Positions 38,708-48,416 of a stretch of DNA of 64,000 nt are shown here, piece by piece. Below the pieces are notes generated by a model that did not search any database, had not been told where the DNA came from, and worked only from the letters and a program-made list of their open reading frames with translations. This stretch comes from an uncultured Sphingomonadaceae bacterium (GTDB lineage Bacteria; Pseudomonadota; Alphaproteobacteria; Sphingomonadales; Sphingomonadaceae), in assembly GCA_947494305.1 (NCBI GenBank), contig CANLUL010000002.1, positions 62,001 through 126,000 on the forward strand, read 5' to 3'. A program made the translations under genes and the position numbers. Numbering within the stretch: position 1 is the first letter of the stretch; every line of letters begins with the position of its first letter.

Positions 38708-39312
38708 AGCAATCCCAAATCGACTAGATCAGATTCAAGCAGCGAGGCGTTTTGAAACAAATGTCCCCGGATACCAACACCTTCGCAACCATCAATATTC
38801 TCTAGTCTGTCGTCGATGAACAGGCATTGTTCGGCTGCTCGGTCAAAGCGTTTTAAAGCAAGTCGATAAATATCCGGGTCAGGCTTTACCATCTTCTCTT
38901 CACCAGAAATCAATATGTCCTCAAAATGGTCAAAAACAGCCTTGCCTGCGCGGAAAGGAGGCCAGAATTCCGCGGAAAAATTGGAAAGCCCAAACAATGG
39001 CACCCCCGCTTCCGACAAGCGTGCAACTAGTGGAGTGATGCCATCAATCTCACCGGGATTGGTTTCGTTAAACCGATGCTGAAACAGAGCGATGCGTTTT
39101 GCTTGTTCCGGATATTCCGCAATAAGTTCTGCACTAGTGTCTGCAAATGCTCTGCCCGCATCATGTTGAAAATGCCATTCGGGGGTCACGACATTTGTCA
39201 GAAACCAGTCGAGCTCGTCGGCATTGTCGATGATTTTTTCGTATAGAAACCGAATATCCCACCGGGAAATCACATTTCCGATGTCAAATATTACGGTGTC
39301 AATTTTCGAGAT
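38704..39312 (-). CDS. HAD-IA family hydrolase with apparent ATC start
   Basis: A HAD phosphatase of about 202 residues. Motif I (VIFDIGNVISRWD, with nucleophile Asp) is encoded upstream of the first standard start, the GTG at 39273, so that start would delete the active site. The open frame begins after TAG at 39327-39325. The only good start position is ATC at 39312, giving the family-like N-terminus (M)SKIDTVIFDIGNV, nine bases after GAGG. Motif II is FGLSNFSAEF, the Lys is in EKMVKPDPDIYR and motif IV is CLFIDDRLENI. Substrate unknown. It is 29 bases downstream of rpmJ and may be co-transcribed with it. Confidence 0.8.
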   Translation of the reverse strand: MSKIDTVIFDIGNVISRWDIRFLYEKIIDNADELDWFLTNVVTPEWHFQHDAGRAFADTSAELIAEYPEQAKRIALFQHRFNETNPGEIDGITPLVARLSEAGVPLFGLSNFSAEFWPPFRAGKAVFDHFEDILISGEEKMVKPDPDIYRLALKRFDRAAEQCLFIDDRLENIDGCEGVGIRGHLFQNASLLESDLVDLGLL

Positions 39313-39341
39313 GGTAGTTCGCCTCTACCGAACAGGCGTGA

Positions 39342-39467
39342 TTAGCCCTGGCGCGCTTTAAACCGGCGATTCGTTTTATTGATCACGTAGGTGCGACCAT
39401 GACGACGAATAACGCGGCAATCACGGTGGCGGTTTTTAAGCGACTTCAAAGAGTTGCGGACTTTCAT
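39342..39467 (-). CDS. rpmJ: 50S ribosomal protein L36
   Basis: A 41-residue L36 too short to stand out by length. It begins [17 protein letters not shown] and ends [12 protein letters not shown]. One Cys remains in [16 protein letters not shown], so the four-residue zinc site of classical L36 is lost; this zinc-free form is usual in alphaproteobacteria. It has its own promoter candidate upstream. Confidence 0.96.
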   Translation of the reverse strand: MKVRNSLKSLKNRHRDCRVIRRHGRTYVINKTNRRFKARQG

Positions 39468-39530
39468 TTTGGTACCACGCCTTAATCTATAAAATTTCTT
39501 GAGAACGGCCGAAACCGTTTGCAGACGGTG

Positions 39531-39559
39531 CAGTTAGGGTCGATTCTGGTTAAAGTCAA
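39531..39559 (-). promoter_or_regulatory. Candidate sigma-70 promoter of rpmJ
   Basis: Minus strand: TTGACT (39559-39554), 17-base spacer, TAACTG (39536-39531), about 65 bases before the rpmJ start and downstream of galE. Confidence 0.45.
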
Positions 39560-39572
39560 GCAGGGTAAGAAC

Positions 39573-40577
39573 CTATTCTCCGCGAATTTCGCCCAATTTC
39601 CGCTCCCACGCCAAAGCATGGGTAACAATTTTGTCTAGGTCTGCGTGTTTTGGCTGCCAGGGAAAGCGCTCCATGATGGCGCCATTGTTGGAAATCAGCG
39701 AATCAGGGTCCCCGGCACGACGCGCATCCATGATGCGATTGATCTTTAGATTTGTGACTCGGTCAACTGCATCCAAAACCTCCAAAACAGAAAAACCACG
39801 CCCATAACCGCAATTTAGCAAGTGATTCTGTTCGGGTTCTGCGATCAGAGCTTCAAGCGCCAACACATGCGCTGCTGCTAGATCAGAAACATGGATATAA
39901 TCGCGGACTCCAGTACCGTCGGGAGTGTCATAGTCTGTGCCGAAGACGGCAACGCTATCGCGTTTGCCCAATGCGGCTTCTACGGCAACTTTAATCAAAT
40001 GCGTCGCGCCAGCGGTCGATTGTCCGGTTCGAGCTTCCGGGTCAGCGCCCGCCACGTTGAAATAGCGAAGCGCACAAAAATTGAACGCATGCGCTGCGGA
40101 CACATCTCGCAACATATGCTCAGTCATCAATTTGGACATACCATAGGGATTGATCGGCAGCTGAGGCGTTTCCTCTGTCACCGGGCTTTCCTCAGGAATG
40201 CCGTAAGTGGCGGCGGTAGATGAAAAAATAAAGTGTTTCACTCCACCTTCGACAGCTGATTCGATGAGGCTGCGGCTTTTGGCGCTGTTGTTATGATAAT
40301 ATTTCAGTGGATTCTCGACAGATTCCGGTACGATAATTGAGCCGGCGAAGTGCATGATCGCAGCGATATTCTGCTCTTCTATGATCCGCGCAACGAGCTC
40401 ACTGTCTTCGATGTCGCCTTCATAAAAGGCCACTTCATCAGGCACCGCCCAGCGAAATCCGGTGGTTAAATTGTCAATGACCGCTACTTTCCAGTCATTG
40501 TCTAGCAGCGCCAGCACCGCATGGCTGCCGATATAGCCGGCTCCTCCAGTCACAAGGATAGTAAAACGATCCGCCAT
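39573..40577 (-). CDS. galE: UDP-glucose 4-epimerase
   Basis: Interconverts UDP-glucose and UDP-galactose (or the GlcNAc/GalNAc pair). It is 334 residues: NAD site VTGGAGYIGSHAVLAL, catalytic Ser in FSSTAATYG, Tyr-Lys in NPYGMSKLMTE, then VRDYIHVSDLAAAHVLAL and LNCGYGRGFSVLEV. Not in the main polysaccharide locus of this window, but it may feed it with UDP-galactose. Confidence 0.95.
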   Translation of the reverse strand: MADRFTILVTGGAGYIGSHAVLALLDNDWKVAVIDNLTTGFRWAVPDEVAFYEGDIEDSELVARIIEEQNIAAIMHFAGSIIVPESVENPLKYYHNNSAKSRSLIESAVEGGVKHFIFSSTAATYGIPEESPVTEETPQLPINPYGMSKLMTEHMLRDVSAAHAFNFCALRYFNVAGADPEARTGQSTAGATHLIKVAVEAALGKRDSVAVFGTDYDTPDGTGVRDYIHVSDLAAAHVLALEALIAEPEQNHLLNCGYGRGFSVLEVLDAVDRVTNLKINRIMDARRAGDPDSLISNNGAIMERFPWQPKHADLDKIVTHALAWERKLGEIRGE

Positions 40578-40730
40578 GTTCAGGCTCCTGAAAAGATTGC
40601 TAATTTATCGTCCGGATAGCTTAAAAATCTAACTATCCCACTAACTTTACACATGGTTAGATGCAATTTTTTACCCGCCAGTGTGAAAATTTCAGCTACT
40701 GTTACTAAAATTCGATGCGGAGTAAGGCTT

Positions 40731-41339
40731 ATGAAACAATTTCAAAGAGTTATCGCGATGGCACTGTTGGCAAGCGGGCTAAGCGCTTGCATGGCCACAA
40801 CACCACCTGTTGAGGTTACACGCTTCCACACCGCGCAAGATCAGCAATTTGCCTTTGGCTCGGTAGAGGTTGTTTCAGCGCAGAACGAGGCAGACAGCAA
40901 TAGCCTCGAGCAAGGAACTTACACAGCGGCAGTGATGCGTGAGTTACAGACAGCCGGCTTTGCTGATGCAGGCAATTTGTCGGCCGCTAGTGAATATGTC
41001 GCACGAATGTCGGTTGACCGCTTTAAGATCGACGCAGCTGGTAGTCGGCGCTCTCCGGTCTCCGTTGGAGTCGGCGGCAGCACTGGCAGCTATAGATCCG
41101 GTATTGGGCTGGGCATTGGCATCAACCTAGGGGGGCGTCCAAAGGACAAGGTTGGTTCGGAACTGTCCGTTCGTATTTCTCGCCGTTCAGATGACACCGT
41201 GGTTTGGGAAGGGCGCTCTTACGTCGAAGCAAAAGAAAATTCTCCGGCCGCGCAACCTGGTCTCGCTGCATCAAAACTTGCGGAAGCTCTATTCAGGGAC
41301 TTCCCCGGGCAGTCAGGAGAGACTATCAGGGTGCCATGA
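40731..41339 (+). CDS. DUF4136-like lipoprotein
   Basis: A 202-residue lipoprotein. The signal peptide [20 protein letters not shown] ends in lipobox LSAC. The mature part has the beta-rich DUF4136-like layout and a Gly-rich middle ([12 protein letters not shown]). The function of the family is unknown; an outer-membrane attachment is likely, as residue +2 after Cys is Met rather than Asp. The ATG at 40731 follows GGAGTAAGGC; the frame is open further upstream without signal character. Its stop overlaps the next gene (ATGA). Confidence 0.8.
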   Translation: MKQFQRVIAMALLASGLSACMATTPPVEVTRFHTAQDQQFAFGSVEVVSAQNEADSNSLEQGTYTAAVMRELQTAGFADAGNLSAASEYVARMSVDRFKIDAAGSRRSPVSVGVGGSTGSYRSGIGLGIGINLGGRPKDKVGSELSVRISRRSDDTVVWEGRSYVEAKENSPAAQPGLAASKLAEALFRDFPGQSGETIRVP

Positions 41340-42460
41340 GCATTCAGATAAACAGCGCCTTCGATAGCGGCAATATCGAGATTCACACGATTGACGGCAC
41401 AAAGGCCGAATTATCCATCCGCAAAGACAAGGATAGTGATTTTTTTCAATGGTTCCATTTTCGCGTCACCTGCGAAATCGGCGATGAACTGGAACTCCGC
41501 ATCACTGGCCTGAAAGATTCCGCCTATCCACAAGGTTGGCCGAACTATAATGCCTGCGTCAGTGAAGATCGCGACTATTGGGGCCGCGCCGAAAGTGACT
41601 ATGATGAAAGCACCGGAACGCTATCAATCACTTACACAGCCTCCAGCAATATTGTTTGGTTCGCCTATTTTGCTCCCTATAGCATCGACCGACACCATGA
41701 TTTAATCTCCGAAGTCGCGGCCGTCGAAGGCGTTACGTGCCGAACTTTGGGATATAGTCTTCAGGGGCAACCTATTGATTGCCTGACGATGGGCAATGGC
41801 GAAAAGCAGGTCTGGTTATACGCACGTCAGCATCCGGGCGAATCGATGGCCGAATGGTGGGCGGAAGGCGCGCTGGAGATGCTAACCGATTCAGCTGATC
41901 CCCATGCACGACTATTGCTCGATAAATGTACATTGCATATTGTTCCCAATATGAACCCAGATGGGTCGTTTCGGGGCCATTTGCGGACAAACCATGTGGG
42001 TACCAACCTCAATCGGGAATGGGCTGAACCGACTGCTGAAAAATCTCCCGAGGTGCTATGCGTTCGCAATGCGATGGACAAAAGCGGCGTTGATTTTGCA
42101 ATGGATGTCCACGGCGACGAAGCCATTCCGGCGGTGTTCATTGCGGGATTTGAAGGCATTCCATCGATCACTGGTGAACAGTTGGAAAAATACCATATCT
42201 ATCGCAACCGTCTAGCCCAGCGGACTCCTGATTTTCAGACCGAACTCGGATATCCAACGGCTTCACCCGGAAAGGCCAATCTGACCATGTCGACCAATCA
42301 GGTCGCTGAACGTTTTGGTGCAGTGGCCATGACGCTGGAGATGCCATTCAAGGACAATCGCGATTTGCCGGACCCGGAACAGGGATGGTCACCCGAGCGT
42401 TGCAAACTATTAGCTCGTGATTGCCTAGCAACATTGGCGGAACAGATCGAAACCATCTAG
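41336..42460 (+). CDS. M14 family zinc carboxypeptidase
   Basis: A 374-residue carboxypeptidase of the cytosolic (Nna1/CCP6-like) M14 type. An N-terminal beta domain (~res 1-125) is followed by the catalytic domain with zinc ligands in [15 protein letters not shown] (His, Glu) and FAMDVHGDE (His), substrate Arg/Asn in [10 protein letters not shown] and the catalytic Glu in AMTLEMPFK. No signal peptide, so it acts in the cytoplasm. ATG at 41336 overlaps the lipoprotein stop; an open extension upstream lies within that gene. Confidence 0.9.
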   Translation: MSIQINSAFDSGNIEIHTIDGTKAELSIRKDKDSDFFQWFHFRVTCEIGDELELRITGLKDSAYPQGWPNYNACVSEDRDYWGRAESDYDESTGTLSITYTASSNIVWFAYFAPYSIDRHHDLISEVAAVEGVTCRTLGYSLQGQPIDCLTMGNGEKQVWLYARQHPGESMAEWWAEGALEMLTDSADPHARLLLDKCTLHIVPNMNPDGSFRGHLRTNHVGTNLNREWAEPTAEKSPEVLCVRNAMDKSGVDFAMDVHGDEAIPAVFIAGFEGIPSITGEQLEKYHIYRNRLAQRTPDFQTELGYPTASPGKANLTMSTNQVAERFGAVAMTLEMPFKDNRDLPDPEQGWSPERCKLLARDCLATLAEQIETI

Positions 42461-42529
42461 TCAGTTTCGCTAAGCGGTGCCCAATCGCAAGTTTGCTAAA
42501 GACCTCAAGTCTATTTCCAAGGTGACTCC

Positions 42530-43684
42530 ATGACCATCAACAACCATTCCGAAATCCGAGAAGAAGTTGCAAAGCTATGCTCCAAATTCCCTGGCCCCTA
42601 TTGGCAGGAAAAGGATCGCAATCGGGACTATCCAACCGAATTTGTGCAGGCATTGACGGATGCTGGCTATTTATCAGTTCTAATCCCGGAAGCCTTTGGC
42701 GGTGCAGGGCTTCAGCTTTCTGCTGCCGCCGCGATTTTGGAGGAAGTACAAGCGCAAGGATGCAATGGTAGCGCCTGTCACGCGCAAATGTATACCATGG
42801 GGACGGTACTCCGCCATGGATCAGATGCGCAAAAAGCAGAATATCTGCCAAAAGTCGCCGCCGGAGAGCTCCGCCTCCAGGCCTTTGGCGTAACCGAGCC
42901 GACCAGCGGCACTGATACTCTCTCGCTCAAAACTACCGCAAAGCGTGACGGTGATGATTATATAATAAACGGTCAAAAAATATGGACCAGCCGCGCAGAA
43001 CATAGCGATCTGATGATCCTGCTTGCGCGTACTACGCCTAAGGAAGAAGTTAAAAAACGAACCGAAGGTTTGTCAGTTTTCATCGTTGATATGCAGCGAG
43101 CCAAAGATAATGGCATGACAATCTGCCCTATCGAAACGATGATGAATCACAATTCGACGGAGATTTTTTTTGACAATGTGCGCGTGCCTGCATCGAACCT
43201 GATTGGCGAAGAAGGAATGGGGTTTCGCTACATTCTATCCGGCATGAATGCAGAGCGGATCCTGATTGCGGCGGAATGTATCGGCGATGCCAAATGGTTC
43301 ATCCAAAAGGCAAGTGATTATGCCCGCGATCGCACGGTTTTTCAGAAACCCATCGGGCAGAATCAGGGTGTGCAATTTCCCATTGCCAAAGCTTACGCCC
43401 AGATGAAGGCAGCGGAACTCATGGTGCACGATGCCATTACCAAATATGAGGCTGGTGAAAATTGTGGGGCAGAAGCCAACATGGCCAAGATGCTTGCCGC
43501 CGATGCCAGCTGGGCAGCCGGAGAAGCCTGTGTACAGACCCACGGAGGATTTGGTTTTGCAACAGAGTATGATGTGGAGCGCAAGTTCCGGGAAACGCGG
43601 CTTTATCAAGTTGCCCCGATTTCAACCAACCTCATATTATCATTCCTTTCCGAGCATGTGCTCGATTTGCCGCGGTCCTATTGA
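42530..43684 (+). CDS. Acyl-CoA dehydrogenase
   Basis: A 384-residue flavin acyl-CoA dehydrogenase. Motifs: LIPEAFGGAGLQLSAAAAIL, FGVTEPTSGTDTLSLKTTA, INGQKIWTSRAEHSDLM, and the C-terminal region CVQTHGGFGFATEYDVERKFRETRLY. The family's catalytic base is likely the Glu in GFATEYDVE. It makes trans-2-enoyl-CoA and passes electrons to ETF. It opens the acyl-CoA gene island; a branched-chain or special acyl substrate is possible. Confidence 0.95.
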   Translation: MTINNHSEIREEVAKLCSKFPGPYWQEKDRNRDYPTEFVQALTDAGYLSVLIPEAFGGAGLQLSAAAAILEEVQAQGCNGSACHAQMYTMGTVLRHGSDAQKAEYLPKVAAGELRLQAFGVTEPTSGTDTLSLKTTAKRDGDDYIINGQKIWTSRAEHSDLMILLARTTPKEEVKKRTEGLSVFIVDMQRAKDNGMTICPIETMMNHNSTEIFFDNVRVPASNLIGEEGMGFRYILSGMNAERILIAAECIGDAKWFIQKASDYARDRTVFQKPIGQNQGVQFPIAKAYAQMKAAELMVHDAITKYEAGENCGAEANMAKMLAADASWAAGEACVQTHGGFGFATEYDVERKFRETRLYQVAPISTNLILSFLSEHVLDLPRSY

Positions 43685-43749
43685 GCATCGCCTTTATTGA
43701 CGCTCCCTAATTTTGCGCATAGGCATGCGCGAAATTAAGGAGAAAAATC

Positions 43750-44922
43750 ATGCGTGAAGCAGTCATCGTATCTTATGCCCGCACGGGTCTTGCCAAAGCT
43801 GGACGGGGTGGTTTCAATATTACGCCGCCCATGACGATGGCCGCTCACGCTATTAAGCATGCCGTCGGAAAATCCGGTGTAGAGGCGGATTTTGTCGATG
43901 ACAGCTTTATGGGCAATGTTGCACATGGCGCCCCCAATATCGGACGCAATGCGGCGCTTCTCGCCGGACTGCCAAAAACCACTGCTGGCGTAACCATAAA
44001 CCGCTTCTGCTCTTCGGGCATGCAGGCCATTGCGATGGCCGCCCATCATGTAAAAGTCGATGGCGCGGATTGTGTTGTTGCTGGCGGCGTCGAGAGCATC
44101 TCGATGCAGGGGCAACGCGCACCAGAGGGCTCCATTGATAACGAAATTTTGAAAATCGCTCCTGCGATCTTCATGCCTATGATTGATACCGCTGACATCG
44201 TTGCCGACCGATACAATGTCAGCCGCGAGTATCAGGATGAATATTCGCTGCAATCTCAACAGCGGATGGCTGCGGCTCAGGAAGCCGGTTTGTTTGCGGA
44301 TGAAATCGTACCGATGCAGACGAAGATGAAGGTCGTCGACAAAGAAACCAAGGAAGAGTCTATTGTAGACTACACGGTCGATCGCGACGAATGTAATCGG
44401 CCCACTACCACGCTAGAAGGCCTCGCAAAATTGCAGCCGGTGATGGGCGAAGGTAAGTTTATTACCGCTGGCAATGCCAGCCAGCTATCCGACGGTGCGG
44501 CGGCTGTTGTTGTTATGGAAGCGAAGGAAGCAGAAAAACGCGGCCTCGAACCACTCGGGCGTTTTGTTTCATGGGCTGTCGCTGGGTGCGAACCAGATGA
44601 AATGGGTATCGGACCTGTATTCGCAGTTCCCAAATTGCTCGAACGTCAAGGCCTGACGGTTGATGATATCGACATCTGGGAACTCAACGAAGCCTTCGCC
44701 AGCCAGTGCTTGTACAGCCGTGATCGCCTAGGCATCGATCCCGAAAAATATAACGTCAATGGCGGTTCGATCTCCATTGGCCATCCATTTGGAATGACCG
44801 GCGCCCGTTGTGCCGGTCATCTGTTGCAGGAGGGCAAGCGCCGCGGCGCAAAATGGGGCGTAGTCACCATGTGTATTGGCGGGGGTCAAGGTGGCGCTGG
44901 TCTGTTCGAGATATTTTCCTGA
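43750..44922 (+). CDS. Acetyl-CoA C-acyltransferase (thiolase)
   Basis: A 390-residue thiolase cleaving 3-ketoacyl-CoA, or condensing acetyl-CoA. The catalytic residues are all present: Cys87 (NRFCSSGMQ), His345 (GHPFGMTGAR) and Cys375 (CIGGGQGGAG). The ATG follows AAGGAG. The pairing with acyl-CoA dehydrogenase, acyl-CoA synthetase and FadB/J-like enzyme suggests beta-oxidation rather than polyhydroxybutyrate synthesis, since no phaB is next to it. Confidence 0.96.
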   Translation: MREAVIVSYARTGLAKAGRGGFNITPPMTMAAHAIKHAVGKSGVEADFVDDSFMGNVAHGAPNIGRNAALLAGLPKTTAGVTINRFCSSGMQAIAMAAHHVKVDGADCVVAGGVESISMQGQRAPEGSIDNEILKIAPAIFMPMIDTADIVADRYNVSREYQDEYSLQSQQRMAAAQEAGLFADEIVPMQTKMKVVDKETKEESIVDYTVDRDECNRPTTTLEGLAKLQPVMGEGKFITAGNASQLSDGAAAVVVMEAKEAEKRGLEPLGRFVSWAVAGCEPDEMGIGPVFAVPKLLERQGLTVDDIDIWELNEAFASQCLYSRDRLGIDPEKYNVNGGSISIGHPFGMTGARCAGHLLQEGKRRGAKWGVVTMCIGGGQGGAGLFEIFS

Positions 44923-44936
44923 CAGCAGAAACAGGC

Positions 44937-45872
44937 ATGCCAGTATTAGATGATAACCATGTCCAGCGGCGGCTGGATGAAGCGCTCGCGCACCGGGATT
45001 CCGTATCTCCGGAGAAACTGATCCGCGGCCTGATGGGCACTTTTGACCTGACCGTCGATGGTCCGGACGAATTTACCTTTCCGGCAAAAGAAACCACCGC
45101 TCGCGAGCGCATCTTTGGCGGACAGGTTATCGCGCAAGCTCTGGTGGCGGCCGACCATACGGTTGATGACGAAAAAAGCATCCACTCGCTGCACAGCTAC
45201 TTTTTGCGCGCTGGCGATGAGACCAAACCTTTGCATTTTCGGGTTCACCGGGACTTTGACGGCCGCAGTATATCCAACCGCCGGGTAGTCGTGCGGCAGG
45301 ATGAAAAGGTGATATTCAATCTGACCGCATCGTTCCAGAAAGCGGCCGAGGGATTGGCGCATCAAACCGATTTGCCGGATCTGCTCCTGCCCGAAGATTG
45401 TGTGGGCGATATGGAGGCCATTGCGCGCAACCCCCAAATTGCAGATGAGAATATCAAGCGGATGAGCAACCCATGGCCGTTCGAGATGCGGCGTCATCGC
45501 GAAAAAGACGGGTCATCGGGGTCGCGCCAATATGAATGGCTGAAAGCGGTAGCACCGTTGCCAGATGATCCCCTGATGCACCGGGCCGCGCTTGGTTTTG
45601 CCTCGGATATGGGATTGCTCTCTACGTCTATGATCCCTCACAATCTGCACTGGTCGACGCCTGGCATGTTCTCAACCAGTCTGGATCACGCCATGTGGTT
45701 CCATGACGATTTTCGCGTCGACGAATGGTTTGTCTATGTCATGGACTGCGACTGGACCGGCCATGCGCGCGGTCTCAATCGCGGTACCATTTACACACAG
45801 GACGGCCGGATGATTGCCTCAGCAGTGCAAGAGGGCATGATACGTTTCAATCGGCCGACCCAACAGACCTAG
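44937..45872 (+). CDS. tesB: Acyl-CoA thioesterase II (TesB family)
   Basis: A 311-residue double-hotdog thioesterase. Motifs: ERIFGGQVIAQALVAADHTV and SIHSLHSYFLRAGDETKPL in the first domain, MWFHDDFRVDEWFVYVMDCDW and RGTIYTQDGRMIASAVQEGMIR in the second, including the family Asp/Thr/Gln positions. It frees CoA from acyl chains. The frame is open into the thiolase gene, but ATG at 44937, 12 bases after the thiolase stop, gives the family length. It is convergent with the SDR gene by four bases. Confidence 0.94.
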   Translation: MPVLDDNHVQRRLDEALAHRDSVSPEKLIRGLMGTFDLTVDGPDEFTFPAKETTARERIFGGQVIAQALVAADHTVDDEKSIHSLHSYFLRAGDETKPLHFRVHRDFDGRSISNRRVVVRQDEKVIFNLTASFQKAAEGLAHQTDLPDLLLPEDCVGDMEAIARNPQIADENIKRMSNPWPFEMRRHREKDGSSGSRQYEWLKAVAPLPDDPLMHRAALGFASDMGLLSTSMIPHNLHWSTPGMFSTSLDHAMWFHDDFRVDEWFVYVMDCDWTGHARGLNRGTIYTQDGRMIASAVQEGMIRFNRPTQQT

Positions 45873-46633
45873 TGATCAAAACGCTCCTGTAATTTTTGCA
45901 TGCCGCCGATCCAGCGGTCATAATTATTGGCTTTGGCTTTGAGATAGTCACCCACTTCCGGATGTGGCAGAACCAGAAACTCTTTCTTGGCGATGGCTTC
46001 AACACAGGCATCGGCCACCACTTCGGGTTCGAGCATGCCGTTCATTGCAACGACCGAGTCTTTCAAGCCAGCGGTCATCGCCGTCGCCACGCCTTGAGGA
46101 CATAGAACCGAAACGCCGAGTCCCTGACGGCCATGGGTTAATGCCAACCACTCGGCAAAGGAAACCGCAGCATGTTTTGTAACGGCATAGGGGGCCGATC
46201 CGATCTGACTCAGCAATCCCGCAGCTGATGCAGTGTTAAGCAGATAGCCACCACCGCGATCGAGCATTTTGGGCACCAGATGTCGTGCCGCCCAGATATG
46301 GCTCATGACATTGATTTCCCATATATTCTGCCAGACATCGTCCGGTGCTTCGGCGCCACCCGGTGCACCGATGCCCGCATTAGAACAGAACAGATCGATC
46401 GGGCCAATATCCTTCTCGACTGTATCGATCAGGTTGATGATATCACTTTCCTTACCAACGTTGCAGACAATAGCCGTTCCGCCAACATTGCTTGCTACTT
46501 TTTGCAATGCGTCTTCCGTAATATCGGCACAGACAACCGCTTTTGCACCGCCGTCAGCGAAGCGTTTTGCCAAAGCCGCACCAATACCGCTGGCAGCACC
46601 GGTTACGACGATAATCTTGTCTTGAATTTCCAT
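45869..46633 (-). CDS. Short-chain dehydrogenase/reductase
   Basis: A 254-residue classical SDR. Cofactor motif VTGAASGIGAALAKRFA, NAG in CSNAGIGAPGG, catalytic Ser (TASAAGL) and Tyr-Lys in APYAVTKHAAV. The Asp after the second strand (CADITED) suggests NAD+. It may oxidise a 3-hydroxyacyl or other hydroxyl group. Starts 30 bases downstream of the acyl-CoA synthetase gene. Confidence 0.92.
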   Translation of the reverse strand: MEIQDKIIVVTGAASGIGAALAKRFADGGAKAVVCADITEDALQKVASNVGGTAIVCNVGKESDIINLIDTVEKDIGPIDLFCSNAGIGAPGGAEAPDDVWQNIWEINVMSHIWAARHLVPKMLDRGGGYLLNTASAAGLLSQIGSAPYAVTKHAAVSFAEWLALTHGRQGLGVSVLCPQGVATAMTAGLKDSVVAMNGMLEPEVVADACVEAIAKKEFLVLPHPEVGDYLKAKANNYDRWIGGMQKLQERFDH

Positions 46634-46662
46634 TATTGGTCCTTTGAATCAGAATAGGGTGT

Positions 46663-48405
46663 TTAAAATAGATCTTTCAGATCGCGTTTCATGATCTTGC
46701 CATTGGGATTGCGCGGAAGGCTATCATCGCTGAACAGAATTTTCACCGGCACTTTAAAGGCGGCCAATCGCTCGCGCACCCAATCTTGTAATTCCTGTTC
46801 AGTGGCCGTTTGACCTGCACTCAAATGCACCACAGCTGCTGGTTCTTCACCCAATGTGCGATGATCAATGCCAATCAGGGCCGCATCAATAACAGCCGGA
46901 TGATCATAGAGAACATTTTCAACCTCGGATGAATAGATATTCTCACCACCCCGGATAATCATATCCTTTGCACGATCGGCAATATAGCAGAAGCCTTCCT
47001 CATCCAGATAGGCAAGATCACCAGTGCGTACCCAACCATCAACAAAAGTCTCGGCAGTGGCTTCTGGCCGATTCCAATAGCCTTTGACAATCATGGGGCC
47101 GCGTGCCCAAAGCTCTCCGACCTCACCGACTGGTAGCTCGCTTGTAGCGTCTTCTGTCATTATCTTAAGATCAGCAGACGCCATCGGAGGTCCACAACTG
47201 GTGGGCTTATTCAGATAGTCCTCGGCCAGATTGGTGGTCACGGTCGCCATGGTTTCTGTCATACCCCAGCCATTGCTGGGCAGCGCGCCAAAGGTTTCAA
47301 AGATTTTCTCTGCCAATTCTGGAGCAGATGGAGCCCCGCCATAGCCAATGGACTCTAGCGAGCTCAGGTCATAATTCTCTCGCTCGGGATGCTCGATCAA
47401 CTGCCAGGCGATGAAAGGAACACCGCCGGTTTGGTTGACCTTCTCACGCTCGATAATCTGCATGGCTTCCAACGTATCCCATTTGTGCATGAAGATCATT
47501 TTATGCCCGGAATGCACGGTGATCATCATGCCTGCGGAACAGGCGGTGCAGTGGAACATCGGAACAACCGTCAAACCGACACGCTTAGTAGGTTCAGGTA
47601 ATGCTTCGCCGCGCCGAACATAAGAAGCCGCCCCAGCATAAGCAGATGTTACCGCGTTACTGGTAATGTTTCGATGGCTTCCCAAAGCACCCTTGGGTTG
47701 GCCGGTTGTGCCGCTGGTGTAAAAGATCGTCGAAGCATCATCCGGTGCGATATCAACTTTTGGAAGATCTGTTTCCGGAAGATTTTTATAGTCGTTGGGG
47801 CTGCCGATCACGTCTTCCAGTCTTTTCGCAGGAGCAGCCGGTTCACCATCTTCGCGCGAGACAAGTATATGTTGAAGATCAGGCATTTCCGCAAGATGGG
47901 GCGATAACCGCGCCCAACGTTCATAATCGCAAAGCAGAACCTTGCTGCCCGAATTAGCCATGCCAAAGGTCAGTTCCTGATCTGTCCACCAGGCATTGAG
48001 CGGAACAACAATCGCGCCAACACAGGCTCCGGCAAAAAAGATAACCGGCCATTCCGGGAGATTGCGCATCGCCAAGGCCACGCGATCACCCTTTTCAACG
48101 CCGAGCGATTGCAGATGATGGGCCAATGTCGCAACCACTTTGTACCAGTCAGTGTAAGTAACCCGCTCATCCTGATAAACCAGAAACTCGGAATCACCAT
48201 GTCCCCGCGCGTGTTCTGCCAGCGCAGCCAGGCTGGGATGTGCGTTCTTCCACACCCGTGTGGACACGCCATCAATTTCGACTTGCTCCATTTCAAAAGG
48301 CAGGCCAGGTGCGCATAACGTGTCGCGCACCTCCGCCAGGGATTTCGCCGGCCAGCCTTCTGGCGGTGCCCAGTTGTCGAGCGAAAGGGTTTGCTGATCA
48401 GCCAT
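46663..48405 (-). CDS. Fatty-acid/aryl-CoA synthetase (AMP-forming)
   Basis: A 580-residue class I adenylate-forming ligase. Motifs: P-loop IFYTSGTTGQPKGALG, YGGAPSAPE, NGWGMTETMATV, RTGDLAYLDEEGFCYIADRAKDMIIRGGENIYSSEVE and the C-terminal Lys in PRNPNGKIMKRDL. It activates a carboxylic acid to acyl-CoA for the neighbouring oxidation enzymes. Chain length cannot be told. The start is 11 bases after the stop of the FadB/J gene. Confidence 0.95.
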   Translation of the reverse strand: MADQQTLSLDNWAPPEGWPAKSLAEVRDTLCAPGLPFEMEQVEIDGVSTRVWKNAHPSLAALAEHARGHGDSEFLVYQDERVTYTDWYKVVATLAHHLQSLGVEKGDRVALAMRNLPEWPVIFFAGACVGAIVVPLNAWWTDQELTFGMANSGSKVLLCDYERWARLSPHLAEMPDLQHILVSREDGEPAAPAKRLEDVIGSPNDYKNLPETDLPKVDIAPDDASTIFYTSGTTGQPKGALGSHRNITSNAVTSAYAGAASYVRRGEALPEPTKRVGLTVVPMFHCTACSAGMMITVHSGHKMIFMHKWDTLEAMQIIEREKVNQTGGVPFIAWQLIEHPERENYDLSSLESIGYGGAPSAPELAEKIFETFGALPSNGWGMTETMATVTTNLAEDYLNKPTSCGPPMASADLKIMTEDATSELPVGEVGELWARGPMIVKGYWNRPEATAETFVDGWVRTGDLAYLDEEGFCYIADRAKDMIIRGGENIYSSEVENVLYDHPAVIDAALIGIDHRTLGEEPAAVVHLSAGQTATEQELQDWVRERLAAFKVPVKILFSDDSLPRNPNGKIMKRDLKDLF

Positions 48406-48416
48406 ATATTTCGCTC

